Shown piece after piece: positions 38,508 to 46,921 of a DNA stretch of 64,000 nucleotides. Position numbers and translations under genes: made by a program. The notes below the pieces were generated by a model, which worked only from the letters and a program-made list of their open reading frames with translations, was not told where the DNA came from and ran no database searches. The DNA comes from Rhodospirillales bacterium (GTDB lineage: Bacteria > Pseudomonadota > Alphaproteobacteria > Reyranellales > Reyranellaceae). Numbering within the stretch: the first letter of the stretch is position 1; every line of letters starts with the position of its first letter. Where the stretch lies: assembly GCA_016699855.1 (NCBI GenBank), contig CP064988.1, forward strand, positions 4,988,501-5,052,500, in the 5' to 3' direction.

Positions 38508-39344
38508 TCAGGGCTTGAAGATCCTCCTCAGTTCGCGCGTCGGCACGGTGTCGTGCATCCACTTGAACGAGCCGCGCTCCTTCATGTCGCGGGCGCCCTT
38601 GATGAACGCCGCCAACGCCAGCCGCGACAGCGAGCCGCCGACGCTGACGCGTTTGACGCCGACGCCGGCGAGGTCCTCGGCCGTGAGGGCCGGATCGGCC
38701 ATGCTCATGACGACGTTGACCGGCTTGCCGACCGACGACACGACGCGACGGATGGTGTCGAGGTCGCGCAGGCCCGGCGCGTAGAGCACGTCCGCGCCGG
38801 CCGCCTCGAAGGCGCGCAGGCGACGGATGGTGTCGTCGAGGTCGTCCCGCCCATGCAGCAGGTTCTCGGCCCGCGCGGTCAGGGTGAACGGGAAAGGCAG
38901 CGATCGCGCCACCGCGACGGCGCCACGCACGCGGGCGACGGCGTGGTCGAACGCGTAGATCGGCCGCGCCGGATCGCCCGTCGCGTCCTCGATCGAGCCG
39001 CCGACGATGCCGTTCGCCGCCGCGTCGCGGATGATCGAGGCGGCGGCGTCGGGGTCGTCGGCGTAGCCGTTCTCGAGGTCGGCGTTGACCGGCAGTTCCG
39101 TGGCCGAGCTGATCAGGCGGCAGTTCGCCAACAGCTCGGCGCGGCTGACGCTGCCGTCGCCGTCCGGCCGGCCCAGCGTGTTGGCCAGCCCGAGGCTGGT
39201 GGTCGCCAGCGCCTCGAAGCCCAGCGACTCCAGGATCTTCGCCGTGCCCGCGTCCCACGGATTGGGCAGCAGCAGGATGCCGGGCCGCTGGTGCAGGTCG
39301 CGGAAGAGCGCGGCTTTCGCGGCCTGCGTGCGCACCGCCGTCAC
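38508..39344 (-). CDS. Isocitrate lyase/phosphoenolpyruvate mutase family enzyme
   Basis: A 278-residue member of the ICL/PEPM superfamily, TIM-barrel enzymes that break or rearrange bonds next to a carboxylate (2-methylisocitrate lyase, oxaloacetate hydrolase, phosphonopyruvate enzymes). The visible core is LLPNPWDAGTAKILESLGFE, then VNADLENGYADDP for the metal site, GSIEDATGD, LTARAEN and RLRAFEAAGADVLYAPG. It lacks the KKCGH signature of true isocitrate lyase, so the reaction is open. The start is GTG 39344, whose GTGA overlaps the stop of the LLM gene upstream, so it is coupled to it. Order on this strand is hydrolase, LLM, this enzyme. Confidence 0.85.
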   Translation of the reverse strand: MTAVRTQAAKAALFRDLHQRPGILLLPNPWDAGTAKILESLGFEALATTSLGLANTLGRPDGDGSVSRAELLANCRLISSATELPVNADLENGYADDPDAAASIIRDAAANGIVGGSIEDATGDPARPIYAFDHAVARVRGAVAVARSLPFPFTLTARAENLLHGRDDLDDTIRRLRAFEAAGADVLYAPGLRDLDTIRRVVSSVGKPVNVVMSMADPALTAEDLAGVGVKRVSVGGSLSRLALAAFIKGARDMKERGSFKWMHDTVPTRELRRIFKP

Positions 39345-40548
39345 TCCGCCGCCATCGGCCGCCCGGCGGTGGCCTCGCGGCCGGCGTTGAGGTCCTTGAG
39401 ACGCGGGAACACCTCCTTGGCGAAGAGCGTGATGTTCTCGACCGTGTCGCGGTGGTCGAGGTGGCCGCCCTGGCCGAAGAACAGCAGGTGCCCGACGCCG
39501 CCCATGCGGTCGTTGAAATCCTTGATCTGGGCGCACACGTCGTCCGGCGTGCCGGCGAACACGGTGTCGGTGGCGATGAACTCCTCGACCGTGGCCGTTG
39601 TCTGGTCGACCGGGTTGCCGGCGCGGTCCTTCACGAAGCCGCCCTTGCCGGCCCGGCCTTCAGCATGGCGACGTTGGCGTTGACCGAGTTGTAGCCCGGC
39701 GGGTTGGTGAACGGCTCGTGCACGGTCGCGGCGGTGCGCACGTAGTCTGCGATGAGATGGGCGCGGCGGTGGCCCTCGGCGCGGGTCGCGCCGACGCCGA
39801 TGCAGGCGGCGTAGGCGAAGCGGTCCGGGCCGGCGACCCAGCCCAGCTCGCGGGCCCGCGCGCGGTAGGCCTCGAACATCGGCTTGGCGACGCCGCCCGA
39901 CAGCAGCGTGCCGACGACGTGGCCGCGCTCGGCGGCGAGCCGTCCCGTCTCGGCGCTCAACCCGGTCATCCACACCGGCGGGGTCGGCTGCTGCACCGGC
40001 CGCGGCCAGATGTTGACGTTGCGGTAGTGGAAGTACTCGCCCTCCCAGTTGAACGGCCCGGACGTCGTCGACAGCGCCTTGAGGATCAGGTCGTGCGCCT
40101 CCCAGTAGCGCCGCATCAGCCGCGCCGGGTTGCTGTTGGCGGGCGCGATCTCGTACGGCGCGCCCTTCACCAGCCCCATCTCCAGCCGGCCGCCCGACAG
40201 CACGTCGATCCACGCCATCTCCTCGGCCACGCGCACGGGGTCGGGCCGGTTGGCGACCGGCGAGCCGAGCGACAACAGACGCGCGTTCTTCGTCTCGCGC
40301 GCGAGGATCGCCAGCGCCATCGGCGCCGACACCGTCAGGCAGGTCGCCGTGCTGTGGTGCTCGTTGACCATGATGTCGAGCCCGACCTCGTCGCACAGCC
40401 GGAACTCGTCGAGATAGCGGTTCAGCAGCCGCGTGCCCTCGGCCGGGTCGAACAGCCCGTTCGGCAGGTCGACGCGCAGCGAGCCGCGCTTGAGGCCTTC
40501 CTCCCAGACGGGATGGTAGGCCATCTCCGAGAAGTACCAGACGCGCAT
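39341..40548 (-). pseudogene. LLM-class flavin-dependent monooxygenase 1, interrupted by one frameshift
   Basis: The N-terminal 300 residues read in one frame from ATG 40548 (MRVWYFSEMAYHPVWEEGLK) to a stop at 39631. The C-terminal 100 (GKGGFVKDRAGNPVDQTTAT to RPMAAE) continue in another frame to the stop at 39341. The break lies in the GGCC-rich run at 39640-39662 and equals one missing base. The bacterial-luciferase-like core is clear (VNEHHSTATCLTVSAP, DVLSGGRLEMGLVKG, RRYWEAHDLILKAL). Such enzymes use reduced flavin and oxygen for monooxygenation or Baeyer-Villiger steps. The alpha/beta hydrolase gene ends 19 bases upstream. Either a sequence error or a real inactivation. Confidence 0.78.
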
Positions 40549-40567
40549 CGCGGTTCTCCCGGTCGGT

Positions 40568-41353
40568 TCAGGCGGCGAACGCCGCCAGCGCGGCGACGGC
40601 CGCGTCGGGTTGCTCCCAGAGGGGATAGTGGCCGCAATCGTCCAGCGTCGTCATGGTGGCGCCGGCGATCTCGGCGCGCCACGCCGCGCCGTAGGCGGGG
40701 GCGACGATGCCGTCGGCGGCGCCCCACAGCAGCAGGGTCGGCAGGTCGATCCGGTGCAGCCAGCGCTTCAGGCGGGGGTTGTGCATGTAGGGCTTCCAGC
40801 CGAACAGCGCCAAGGCCTCGCGGCCGCGGGCGATTGCCGCCAGCTCGGTCTCCGGCAGCGCCTTGTGGTCGACCGCGCCGCGGGCCGGCACCGCCCAGGC
40901 GCGGCGCGTGAATTCCTCGCGCACCATGCCGTGCATGTCGGCGATGTCGCGCTCCAGCGGGCCGCCGACCTTGATGCCCAGCGGGGCCGCCAGCGCGAGT
41001 TTGGAGAACCGCCTGGTGTCGCGCACCGCCATCTCGGCGGCGATCCAGCCGCCGAAGCAGGCGCCGACCAGGACCGCGTCGCGCAGGTCGAGCTTGGCGG
41101 CGAGGTCGAGATAGAGGTAGGCGAGGTCGTCGACCGTCCCGATGCCGTCGGGCAGGGCGGAGCGGCCGAAGCCGGGATGCGACGGCGCGACGACGCGGAA
41201 GCGCCGCGCCAGCAGATCGAACCACGGACGACCGGTCGCCGGGCCCTCGCCCTCGTGCAGGAACAGCAGCGGGCGGCCGGTGCCGCTTTCCGCCACATCG
41301 AGATCGACACCCGCCACCTGGATGATCGCCACCGCCGCATTCTCCGCCGACAT
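40568..41353 (-). CDS. Alpha/beta hydrolase 1 with cysteine in the nucleophile elbow
   Basis: A 261-residue alpha/beta-hydrolase-fold protein. The oxyanion region is FLHEGEGPATGRPWF, and the elbow reads VGACFGGW, so cysteine 99 replaces the usual serine. The acid candidate is in WGAADGIVAPAYG and the histidine in LDDCGHYPLWEQP. A Cys-His-Asp triad occurs in dienelactone hydrolases, so the enzyme may act on a lactone or enol-lactone; this is inference. It is the first gene of a minus-strand module (hydrolase, LLM monooxygenase, ICL/PEPM lyase) and is divergent, by 161 bases, from a maleylpyruvate-isomerase-like gene. A paralogue with the same partner occurs at 44868. Confidence 0.85.
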   Translation of the reverse strand: MSAENAAVAIIQVAGVDLDVAESGTGRPLLFLHEGEGPATGRPWFDLLARRFRVVAPSHPGFGRSALPDGIGTVDDLAYLYLDLAAKLDLRDAVLVGACFGGWIAAEMAVRDTRRFSKLALAAPLGIKVGGPLERDIADMHGMVREEFTRRAWAVPARGAVDHKALPETELAAIARGREALALFGWKPYMHNPRLKRWLHRIDLPTLLLWGAADGIVAPAYGAAWRAEIAGATMTTLDDCGHYPLWEQPDAAVAALAAFAA

Positions 41354-41514
41354 CCGAACTCGCGTGGAGCGTCGCAGCCGCGACCACGGCGAGTCAAACC
41401 GGCGACGGACCGCGGCGTGCGCGGGAGCGTTGTGCGCCGCGCATGTCCGCGTCGGCTTGCCGTTCGCGACCGGGCTTGCGACGCTGGGGGCGCGAACAGG
41501 GAGCCGATACGCCG

Positions 41515-42315
41515 ATGCTGCGAGAAGTGACCGACCTGCGCGCCGAGGCCGACGAACTGCACGCGCAGCTCGCGACGCTGCCGGCGGCGGACTGGGACCG
41601 CGCCACGCTGTTCAAGGCGTGGACGATCAACGATGTCGTCCAGCACCTGCATGCCGGCGATCTTCTGGCGGCGGCGTCGGCGCGCGATCCCGTCGAGTTC
41701 AAGGCGCTGGCCGCCGACATGCGCGCCAAGCGCGAGAGCGGGTTGACGCGCGTGCAGGAGACGCGCCAGCGCCTAGGCGACCTGACGGGGCCGCGCCTGC
41801 TGGCGCGTTGGCGCGAGACGCTCGCCTCGCTGTGCGACGCGCTGGACGCGCGCGATCCGAAAGCGCGTCTGACCTGGGCCGGTCCCGACATGGGCGTGCG
41901 CATGTTCACGACCGCGCGCCAGATGGAGATCTGGTCGCATGGCCAGGCGATCTACGATCTGCTCGGCCGCACGCGCGCGCCGACGGACCGGCTGCGCAAC
42001 ATCGCCGAGATCGGCGTGCGGACCTTCGGCTGGACCTACGTGAACCGCGGCCTGCCGGTGCCGCCGGACCCGCCACGGGTGCGGCTGACGGCGCCGTCGG
42101 GCGCGGTGTGGGAGTGGTTGGCGGAGTCGCGCTCCGGCATGGTCGAGGGCGAGGCGCTGGAGTTCTGCCAGGTCGTCACGCAGACCCGCAACGTCGCCGA
42201 CACGCGTCTCGTCGTGACCGGCGCGGCGGCGGTCGACTGGATGTCCATCGCCCAGTGCTTCGCCGGCCCGCCCGAGGAGCCACCCGCGCCGGGCTCGCGG
42301 CGGATGGCGATATGA
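41515..42315 (+). CDS. Maleylpyruvate-isomerase-family (MDMPI/DinB-like) protein
   Basis: A 266-residue protein starting at ATG 41515 (MLREVTDLRAEADELHAQLA). The N-terminal four-helix bundle has the metal-binding HLHAGD and the later EIWSHGQAIYD histidine typical of mycothiol-dependent maleylpyruvate isomerase-like proteins (the TIGR03084 type). A C-terminal alpha/beta domain follows (VRLTAPSGAVWEWLAE). Proteobacteria do not make mycothiol, so the cofactor is probably another thiol or none; the reaction cannot be stated. It is divergent from alpha/beta hydrolase 1 and could act in the same ring-cleavage-like pathway. Confidence 0.78.
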   Translation: MLREVTDLRAEADELHAQLATLPAADWDRATLFKAWTINDVVQHLHAGDLLAAASARDPVEFKALAADMRAKRESGLTRVQETRQRLGDLTGPRLLARWRETLASLCDALDARDPKARLTWAGPDMGVRMFTTARQMEIWSHGQAIYDLLGRTRAPTDRLRNIAEIGVRTFGWTYVNRGLPVPPDPPRVRLTAPSGAVWEWLAESRSGMVEGEALEFCQVVTQTRNVADTRLVVTGAAAVDWMSIAQCFAGPPEEPPAPGSRRMAI

Positions 42316-42715
42316 CATCCGCTCGGCTCTAACGGACGGGCGCCCGCTCGATCCGTCCACGCGGTCATCCCGAGCGCAGCGAGGGAGCCAGGCGCGGACC
42401 TGCTCCTGGGCGTAGGCCGGCCTGTAGCCGACCGTGGTCCCGCTGTTGCGCCTCAGCTCGCGCGAGATGGTCGATGGCGCGCGATCCACAGCTGCAGCGA
42501 TCTGGCGGATCGACTGGCCGGCTTGTCGAAGGCGGGCAATCTCGCACCGCTCGTCGAGGTCGAGGTGGTCGTATCGTGTACCCATGGCAACACCTTAAGC
42601 TGGTGTTGCGCCTCGTTTGTGAACTCAGGCCCTCGCTGCGCTCGGGATGACGAGATGGGTGGGGTGCCTCCTGACGATTGAAGCGCCCGCCGGCGGCGCG
42701 CGCCGGCCTCCCGCG
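42316..42715. mobile_element. IS30-type remnant inside a split palindrome (copy 6)
   Basis: The two arms of the TCATCCCGAGCG palindrome stand 245 bases apart here (left arm 42364-42384, right arm 42630-42651) instead of about 7. Between them is the start of an IS30-like element read on the minus strand, with a small hairpin AACACCTTAAGCTGGTGTT near 42590-42608. Only the 5' end of the transposase remains. The other terminus cannot be seen, so the element is deleted and immobile. The flanking genes are convergent. Confidence 0.7.
42392..42585 (-). pseudogene. IS30-family transposase, N-terminal fragment
   Basis: The ATG at 42585 opens MGTRYDHLDLDERCEIARLR, followed by AGQSIRQIAAAVDRAPSTIS and RELRRNSG, the helix-turn-helix region of IS30 transposases. 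After about 64 residues (GYRPAYAQEQVRA) the frame runs into the palindrome arm and homology ends. The family is normally 300 or more residues with a DDE catalytic domain, which is absent. It is a dead fragment. Confidence 0.85.
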
Positions 42716-43501
42716 TCACCCCGGCGGGCGCATGTGGGCGCTGGCCTCGTCCTCGGTGCGGAGCCAGATCTCCTGCGCCATCGGCCGCTCGCTCTCCTCG
42801 AGGATGTGGCCGACCAGGCCGACGGCGCGGGCCATGACGCCGAAGCCGCGCACGGCCGCGACGGGGAAGCCGAACTCGCAGCAGATCGCGCCGATGGCGC
42901 CGGTGGCGTTGACCGGCAGCGACTTGCCCGACACGCGCTCCGCCTCCTCGGCGACGAGCTGGATCAGCCTCGTGTAGTCGCCGGCCATGCCGCATTCCGC
43001 CGCCAGCGCGAACAGCCTGGGCGCGCGCGGATCGACCGGCTTGTGGATGGGATGGCCCATGCCCGGCAGGATGCGCTTGGCCGCGCCTTCGCGGGCGACG
43101 ATGTCGCGCGCCAGCGACGGCAGGTCGGCGCCTGTCGTCCCTTTCGGCAGGGCCTCGTAGAGCAGACGGGCGGCGCCCTCCATGCTGCCGACGAACACGC
43201 TGCCCAGGCCGCAGAGTCCGGCGGCGACCGCCGCCTGCATCGACTCCGGCGCGCCGGCGTAGGTCAGGCGCGCGGCGATCACGCTGGGCGTCAGCCCGTG
43301 CTCGACCAGGGTGACGAGGATGGCGTTGAACAGCCGCGACTGGTCGGGCGTCGCGGTCCGGCCGGTGAGCTGGAGGAAGGCGAAATCGCCGAGGTTCATG
43401 TGGCCGATGACCTCGTTCGGCAGATCCTTGCCGCGCACCACGATGCGCTCGCGGTTGCTCCAGGCGATGTCCGAGCGGATCGGGTTCTGCTTGCGGGCCA
43501 T
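42716..43501 (-). CDS. Citryl-CoA lyase / short citrate-synthase-like enzyme
   Basis: A 261-residue member of the citrate synthase superfamily, about 100 residues shorter than citrate synthase. It matches the short form annotated as citryl-CoA lyase (splits citryl-CoA into acetyl-CoA and oxaloacetate) or as a CCL-like domain. The start is the ATG at 43501 with GGAG upstream. Landmarks are FLQLTGRTATPDQSRLFNAI, ILVTLVEHGLTPS, LPGMGHPIHKPVDPRAPRLF (catalytic His region) and LPVNATGAIGAICCEFGFPV. It follows LLM monooxygenase 2 on the same strand by 94 bases. The true acyl substrate is unknown. Confidence 0.83.
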   Translation of the reverse strand: MARKQNPIRSDIAWSNRERIVVRGKDLPNEVIGHMNLGDFAFLQLTGRTATPDQSRLFNAILVTLVEHGLTPSVIAARLTYAGAPESMQAAVAAGLCGLGSVFVGSMEGAARLLYEALPKGTTGADLPSLARDIVAREGAAKRILPGMGHPIHKPVDPRAPRLFALAAECGMAGDYTRLIQLVAEEAERVSGKSLPVNATGAIGAICCEFGFPVAAVRGFGVMARAVGLVGHILEESERPMAQEIWLRTEDEASAHMRPPG

Positions 43502-43595
43502 GGCGGTCTCCTCCGCTGACGTGGCGCTGAACGGGAACACGCGCCGCGGCGGGCGCGGCGCGTGTCGATAGGAAGCGGTCCGGCGGCGCGTGCGC

Positions 43596-44831
43596 CTACT
43601 CGGCGGCGGCCTTGCGCAGATCCTTGGAGTAGGCGATCGACACCGGCGCGTCGGCCTCGAACGGGCTCTTGAGGTCGAGCTCCTTTGCGTACTCGCGCAG
43701 CGCCGGCATGACCTCGGTGCCGAGCAGCCGGATGCAGGTCTTGCTGTCCTCGTGGCTGACGTTGCCGTCGTTGCCCCAGATCGCGAGGATGCCCGGCCGC
43801 GTCTCCTCCAGCAGATGGCGCAGCCGCGGCAGCACCTGCTTGGGCGTGCCGGCCATGATCATGCCGTCGGCGATCTGCTGCTCGAAGGTCGGCCGGCCGC
43901 GCGGCGACACGGCGCGCCCCGACGCGAACTCGACGAAATTGCGCCGCTGGCTGGGCGAGAAGTAGCCGGACGGGCTCGACCACACGGGATGCGCCAAGCC
44001 GGTGAACTCGCCCTGCATCCACATGAACTCGCGCGCGTTGCGCAGCGCTTTCTCCTCGGTCTCCGCGACGTGCACGCGGGCGAGGTAGCCGCGGTTCTCC
44101 GGGCCGGAGACGTAGCCGGCCTCGAGCGCGGCGTCGTCGTAGGTCTTCCAGATCTGCTTCGTGGCGTCGATCGCGGTGTTGAGCGCGATGTAGGGATAGC
44201 GCTGCCGCGCCGCCCAGACGATGGTCTCGCGGCTGACCACGCCGGGGATCCAGACGCGCGGATAGGGCTTCTGCAGCGGCACGGCCCAGGGGTTCACGAC
44301 GCGCTGCTGGTAGTGCGTGCCCTCCCAGCGGAACGGGCCGGGCTGGGTCCACGTCTTGACGATCAGGTCGTGCGCCTCCTCGAAGCGCTCGCGGTTGTAG
44401 GCGGGGTTCACGCCGGTCGCGAGCTGCTCCTGGCCGCCGCCGCGCACGAAGCCGGACACCAGGCGGCCCTTGGAGATCATGTCGATCATCGCCAGCTCCT
44501 CGGCCAGGCGGATCGGGTCCTCCGACAACGGCAGCGGGTTGCCGAGCATGACGATCTTGACGCGCTTGGTGACGCCGGCCAGCACCGAGGCGAACACGTT
44601 GGCCTTGGCCTGCATGCAGAACGGCGCGTTGTGGTGCTCGTTCAGCATGATGCCGTCGACGCCGACCTCCTCGGCCAGCACGTATTGCTCGAGATACTCG
44701 TTGTAGAGCCGCGAGCCGGCGACGGGATCGAAGTTGCTGTTGGAGAACATCAGCGCCGTGGCGCCGAAATCCAGACCCTTCTTGGGGTCGTAGGCCGACA
44801 TCGGCTGCTCGGTGAAGTACATCAGGTGCAT
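43596..44831 (-). CDS. LLM-class flavin-dependent monooxygenase 2
   Basis: A 411-residue bacterial-luciferase-like monooxygenase, intact. Core motifs are GIMLNEHHNAPFCMQAKANV, LGNPLPLSEDPIRLAEELAM, ISKGRLVSGFVRGGGQEQ and FEEAHDLIVKTW. The C-terminal part (HPVWSSPSGYFSPSQRRNFV, then IMAGTPKQVLPRL) is about 60 residues longer than LLM 1. It would use reduced FMN (or another reduced flavin) and oxygen. It is 36 bases downstream of alpha/beta hydrolase 2 and just upstream of the citryl-CoA-lyase-like gene. A flavin/[2Fe-2S] reductase two genes upstream could supply electrons; that pairing is inference. Confidence 0.88.
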   Translation of the reverse strand: MHLMYFTEQPMSAYDPKKGLDFGATALMFSNSNFDPVAGSRLYNEYLEQYVLAEEVGVDGIMLNEHHNAPFCMQAKANVFASVLAGVTKRVKIVMLGNPLPLSEDPIRLAEELAMIDMISKGRLVSGFVRGGGQEQLATGVNPAYNRERFEEAHDLIVKTWTQPGPFRWEGTHYQQRVVNPWAVPLQKPYPRVWIPGVVSRETIVWAARQRYPYIALNTAIDATKQIWKTYDDAALEAGYVSGPENRGYLARVHVAETEEKALRNAREFMWMQGEFTGLAHPVWSSPSGYFSPSQRRNFVEFASGRAVSPRGRPTFEQQIADGMIMAGTPKQVLPRLRHLLEETRPGILAIWGNDGNVSHEDSKTCIRLLGTEVMPALREYAKELDLKSPFEADAPVSIAYSKDLRKAAAE

Positions 44832-44867
44832 GGCTGGCTCCGGGTTCGGGCCGAACGGGAAGGGCGG

Positions 44868-45650
44868 TCAGAGCTTGGCGGCGAAGGCGGCCACGAGCGC
44901 CGCCAGCTCGGCGGGACGCTCCATGTCGACGCAGTGACCGCAGTCGCGCACCGTCTCGAGTCGCGCGGCGGGCAGGGAAGCGGCGTAGACCTTGCCGGCG
45001 CTCGCCGGCACGACCTTGTCGTCGTCGCCCCACACCACCAGCGCCGGCGCCTTCACGCCGGCCAGCAGATGCGGCAGCGTCTGGCTGTACATGTAGGGCT
45101 TCCACGCGATGCGGAAGCTCATCTCGCGGCAGATGTCCCATTGCTCGAGCTGGTCGGTGCTGGGCTCGGCGCCGTAGGCCGCGGCGAAGGCGGCGTCTGT
45201 CTTGAAGCCGGCGCGCGCGTATTCGATGTAGCTCACCAGCGCCTGGTCGAGGATGTAGCCCTCCGGCGGTTTGACGCCCATGGCGCCGACCAGGACCAGA
45301 CCGCGGAGGTCGCGCGGCGCCATGGTCGCCATCTCGGCCGCGATCCAGCCGCCGAAGCCGAGGCCGACCAGCAACGGCCGTTCGACGCCGAGATCGGCGA
45401 GGAGGGCGCGGTACATGACGGCGACGTCGCGGGTCGAGCGCATCCATTCCGGTCGCGGCGAGCGGCCGAAGCCGGGATGGTGCGGCAGGATGACGTCGTA
45501 TTGCGCCGTCAGCGCCTCGAGCAACGGCGTCTGCTCGAGCGTGCCGATGTCGTGGTGCAGCAGCAGCAGCGGCGTACCCTTGCCGGCGCGCATCGTCTTG
45601 ACCGTGCCGCCCGCCACCTCGCGGTCGGATTCCACCCACGCCACCGTCAT
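44868..45650 (-). CDS. Alpha/beta hydrolase 2 lacking the nucleophile (Gly at the elbow)
   Basis: A 260-residue paralogue of alpha/beta hydrolase 1, starting at ATG 45650 with GGGAG upstream. The elbow reads VGLGFGGW, so glycine 98 stands where serine or cysteine should be. The acid (VWGDDDKVVPA) and histidine (RDCGHCVDMERP) are kept, as is the signature GWIAAEMA that both paralogues share. It probably cannot form an acyl-enzyme; it may act by general base catalysis, like cofactor-free oxygenases and some lyases of this fold, or serve as a binding protein. It lies directly upstream of LLM 2 (36 bases) and downstream of the reductase gene. Confidence 0.85.
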   Translation of the reverse strand: MTVAWVESDREVAGGTVKTMRAGKGTPLLLLHHDIGTLEQTPLLEALTAQYDVILPHHPGFGRSPRPEWMRSTRDVAVMYRALLADLGVERPLLVGLGFGGWIAAEMATMAPRDLRGLVLVGAMGVKPPEGYILDQALVSYIEYARAGFKTDAAFAAAYGAEPSTDQLEQWDICREMSFRIAWKPYMYSQTLPHLLAGVKAPALVVWGDDDKVVPASAGKVYAASLPAARLETVRDCGHCVDMERPAELAALVAAFAAKL

Positions 45651-45808
45651 CGCGTTCTCCCATCCCGTTGACGGGAACGCTCGCAACGCGGGCCGGGCGA
45701 GTCAACGTGCGCGACCCGACGCCGGCACGGCGTCAGGGCAGGTCGGCCATGCGCCGCCGCCGTGTTTTCCTTCTCCCGCCAAACACGGAGAGCGGGCCGC
45801 GCCGCCGC

Positions 45809-46831
45809 CTACACGACGTCGTAGTTGATCTCGACCTCCTCGCCGTAGGCGTGGCCCTGGCAGGTCAGGATCCAGCCGCTGGCGAGGTCGCTCTCGGTGT
45901 AGATCTCGTTGTTGGCCAGCACGATGCGGCCCTTGATCGTCTTGGCGGCGCAGGAGGCGCAGAAACCCTCCTCGCAGGCCGAGTTGGGCGACAGCCCGGC
46001 GTCGCGCGCGGCCTGCAGCAGGGTCTTGCCCCTGGCGTAGGGCACGCGGTGGATCTTGCCCTCGAAGTGGATCGTGACGTGGTCCGGCACCACGGCGTCG
46101 TCCTCGACCGGCGCGCTGGGCACGGCGGCGTTGCCCGAGGCCTCGAAGCGCTCGATCAGCACGCGCTCGCGCGGCATGCCGGCCGCCAGCAGCGTGGTCT
46201 CCACGAGGTTCATGAACGGGCCCGGTCCGCAGAGGTAGGCCTCGGCGTCCTCGAAGCCCGACATCGCCGCCTTGATCTCGTCGGCCTGGGTCAGGCCCTG
46301 CTCGGCGTCGAGGTGGTGGAGCACATCGAGCCGGCCGGGATGGGCCGCGGCCAGCGCGTCGAACTCGGCGCGGAAGATGATCGAGTCACGGTCGCGGTTG
46401 GCGTAGAACAGCCGCATCCGCCGCTTCGTGGTCGCCAGCGCGCTCTTGATGATCGCCATCATCGGCGTGATGCCGCTGCCGCCGCCGAACAGCAGCAGCG
46501 GCGCCTCGCCGGCGCCGAGCACGAAGCGGCCCGCCGGCGCCATGACGTCCAGCGTCTCGCCTTCCTTGAGCCCGTCGTGGAACCAGTTCGACCCCTTGCC
46601 GCCGACCACGCGCTTGACCGTCACCTTGGGGGCGCCGTCGGTCTCCGGCGCGCTGGACAGCGAGTAGCACCGCGCGAAGGCGCCGTCGGGATGCGGCACG
46701 CGGAAGGTCAGGAACTGGCCGGCCTTGTAGGCGAAACGGGCGCGCAGATCGGCGGGGATCTCGAGGACGAAGGAACGCGCGTCGGCCGTCTCCTGGACGA
46801 TCTTGGCGACGCGCAGCTTGTGGTACGACAT
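45809..46831 (-). CDS. FAD/NAD(P)H [2Fe-2S] oxidoreductase (PaaE/KshB-type reductase)
   Basis: A 340-residue three-domain electron-transfer reductase. Residues 1-105 are the FAD domain (RCYSLSSAPE is the flavin-binding RxYS motif). Residues 110-230 are the NAD(P) domain (LFGGGSGITPMMAIIKSAL, then AYLCGPGPFM). Residues 250-340 are a plant-type [2Fe-2S] ferredoxin with CEEGFCASC and a fourth cysteine in LTCQGH. This order is that of PaaE, KshB and HmpA-like reductases, which feed Rieske or diiron oxygenases. No such oxygenase is in the window. The nearest acceptor is LLM 2, two genes downstream on the same strand. Confidence 0.92.
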   Translation of the reverse strand: MSYHKLRVAKIVQETADARSFVLEIPADLRARFAYKAGQFLTFRVPHPDGAFARCYSLSSAPETDGAPKVTVKRVVGGKGSNWFHDGLKEGETLDVMAPAGRFVLGAGEAPLLLFGGGSGITPMMAIIKSALATTKRRMRLFYANRDRDSIIFRAEFDALAAAHPGRLDVLHHLDAEQGLTQADEIKAAMSGFEDAEAYLCGPGPFMNLVETTLLAAGMPRERVLIERFEASGNAAVPSAPVEDDAVVPDHVTIHFEGKIHRVPYARGKTLLQAARDAGLSPNSACEEGFCASCAAKTIKGRIVLANNEIYTESDLASGWILTCQGHAYGEEVEINYDVV

Positions 46832-46921
46832 GCGGGCTCCGGACGGGTCGGCTTCGGACCGCCGATGTTTAGGCGAGCCGGCGGCGGCCGGCCAGCCGAA
46901 AGAATCGGTCCGTTCCGGCGC

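Noticed and set aside
38508..39344. True isocitrate lyase (glyoxylate shunt)
   Set aside because: The protein is about 280 residues and lacks the KKCGH active-site signature, so only the ICL/PEPM superfamily is claimed.
43590..45671. 693-codon open frame antisense to LLM 2 and hydrolase 2
   Set aside because: It spans two well-supported genes and the gap between them and has the composition of a shadow frame.
43596..46831. A Rieske-type ring-hydroxylating oxygenase system
   Set aside because: The PaaE/KshB-type reductase is present, but I find no Rieske or diiron oxygenase subunit in the window, so only the reductase is called.
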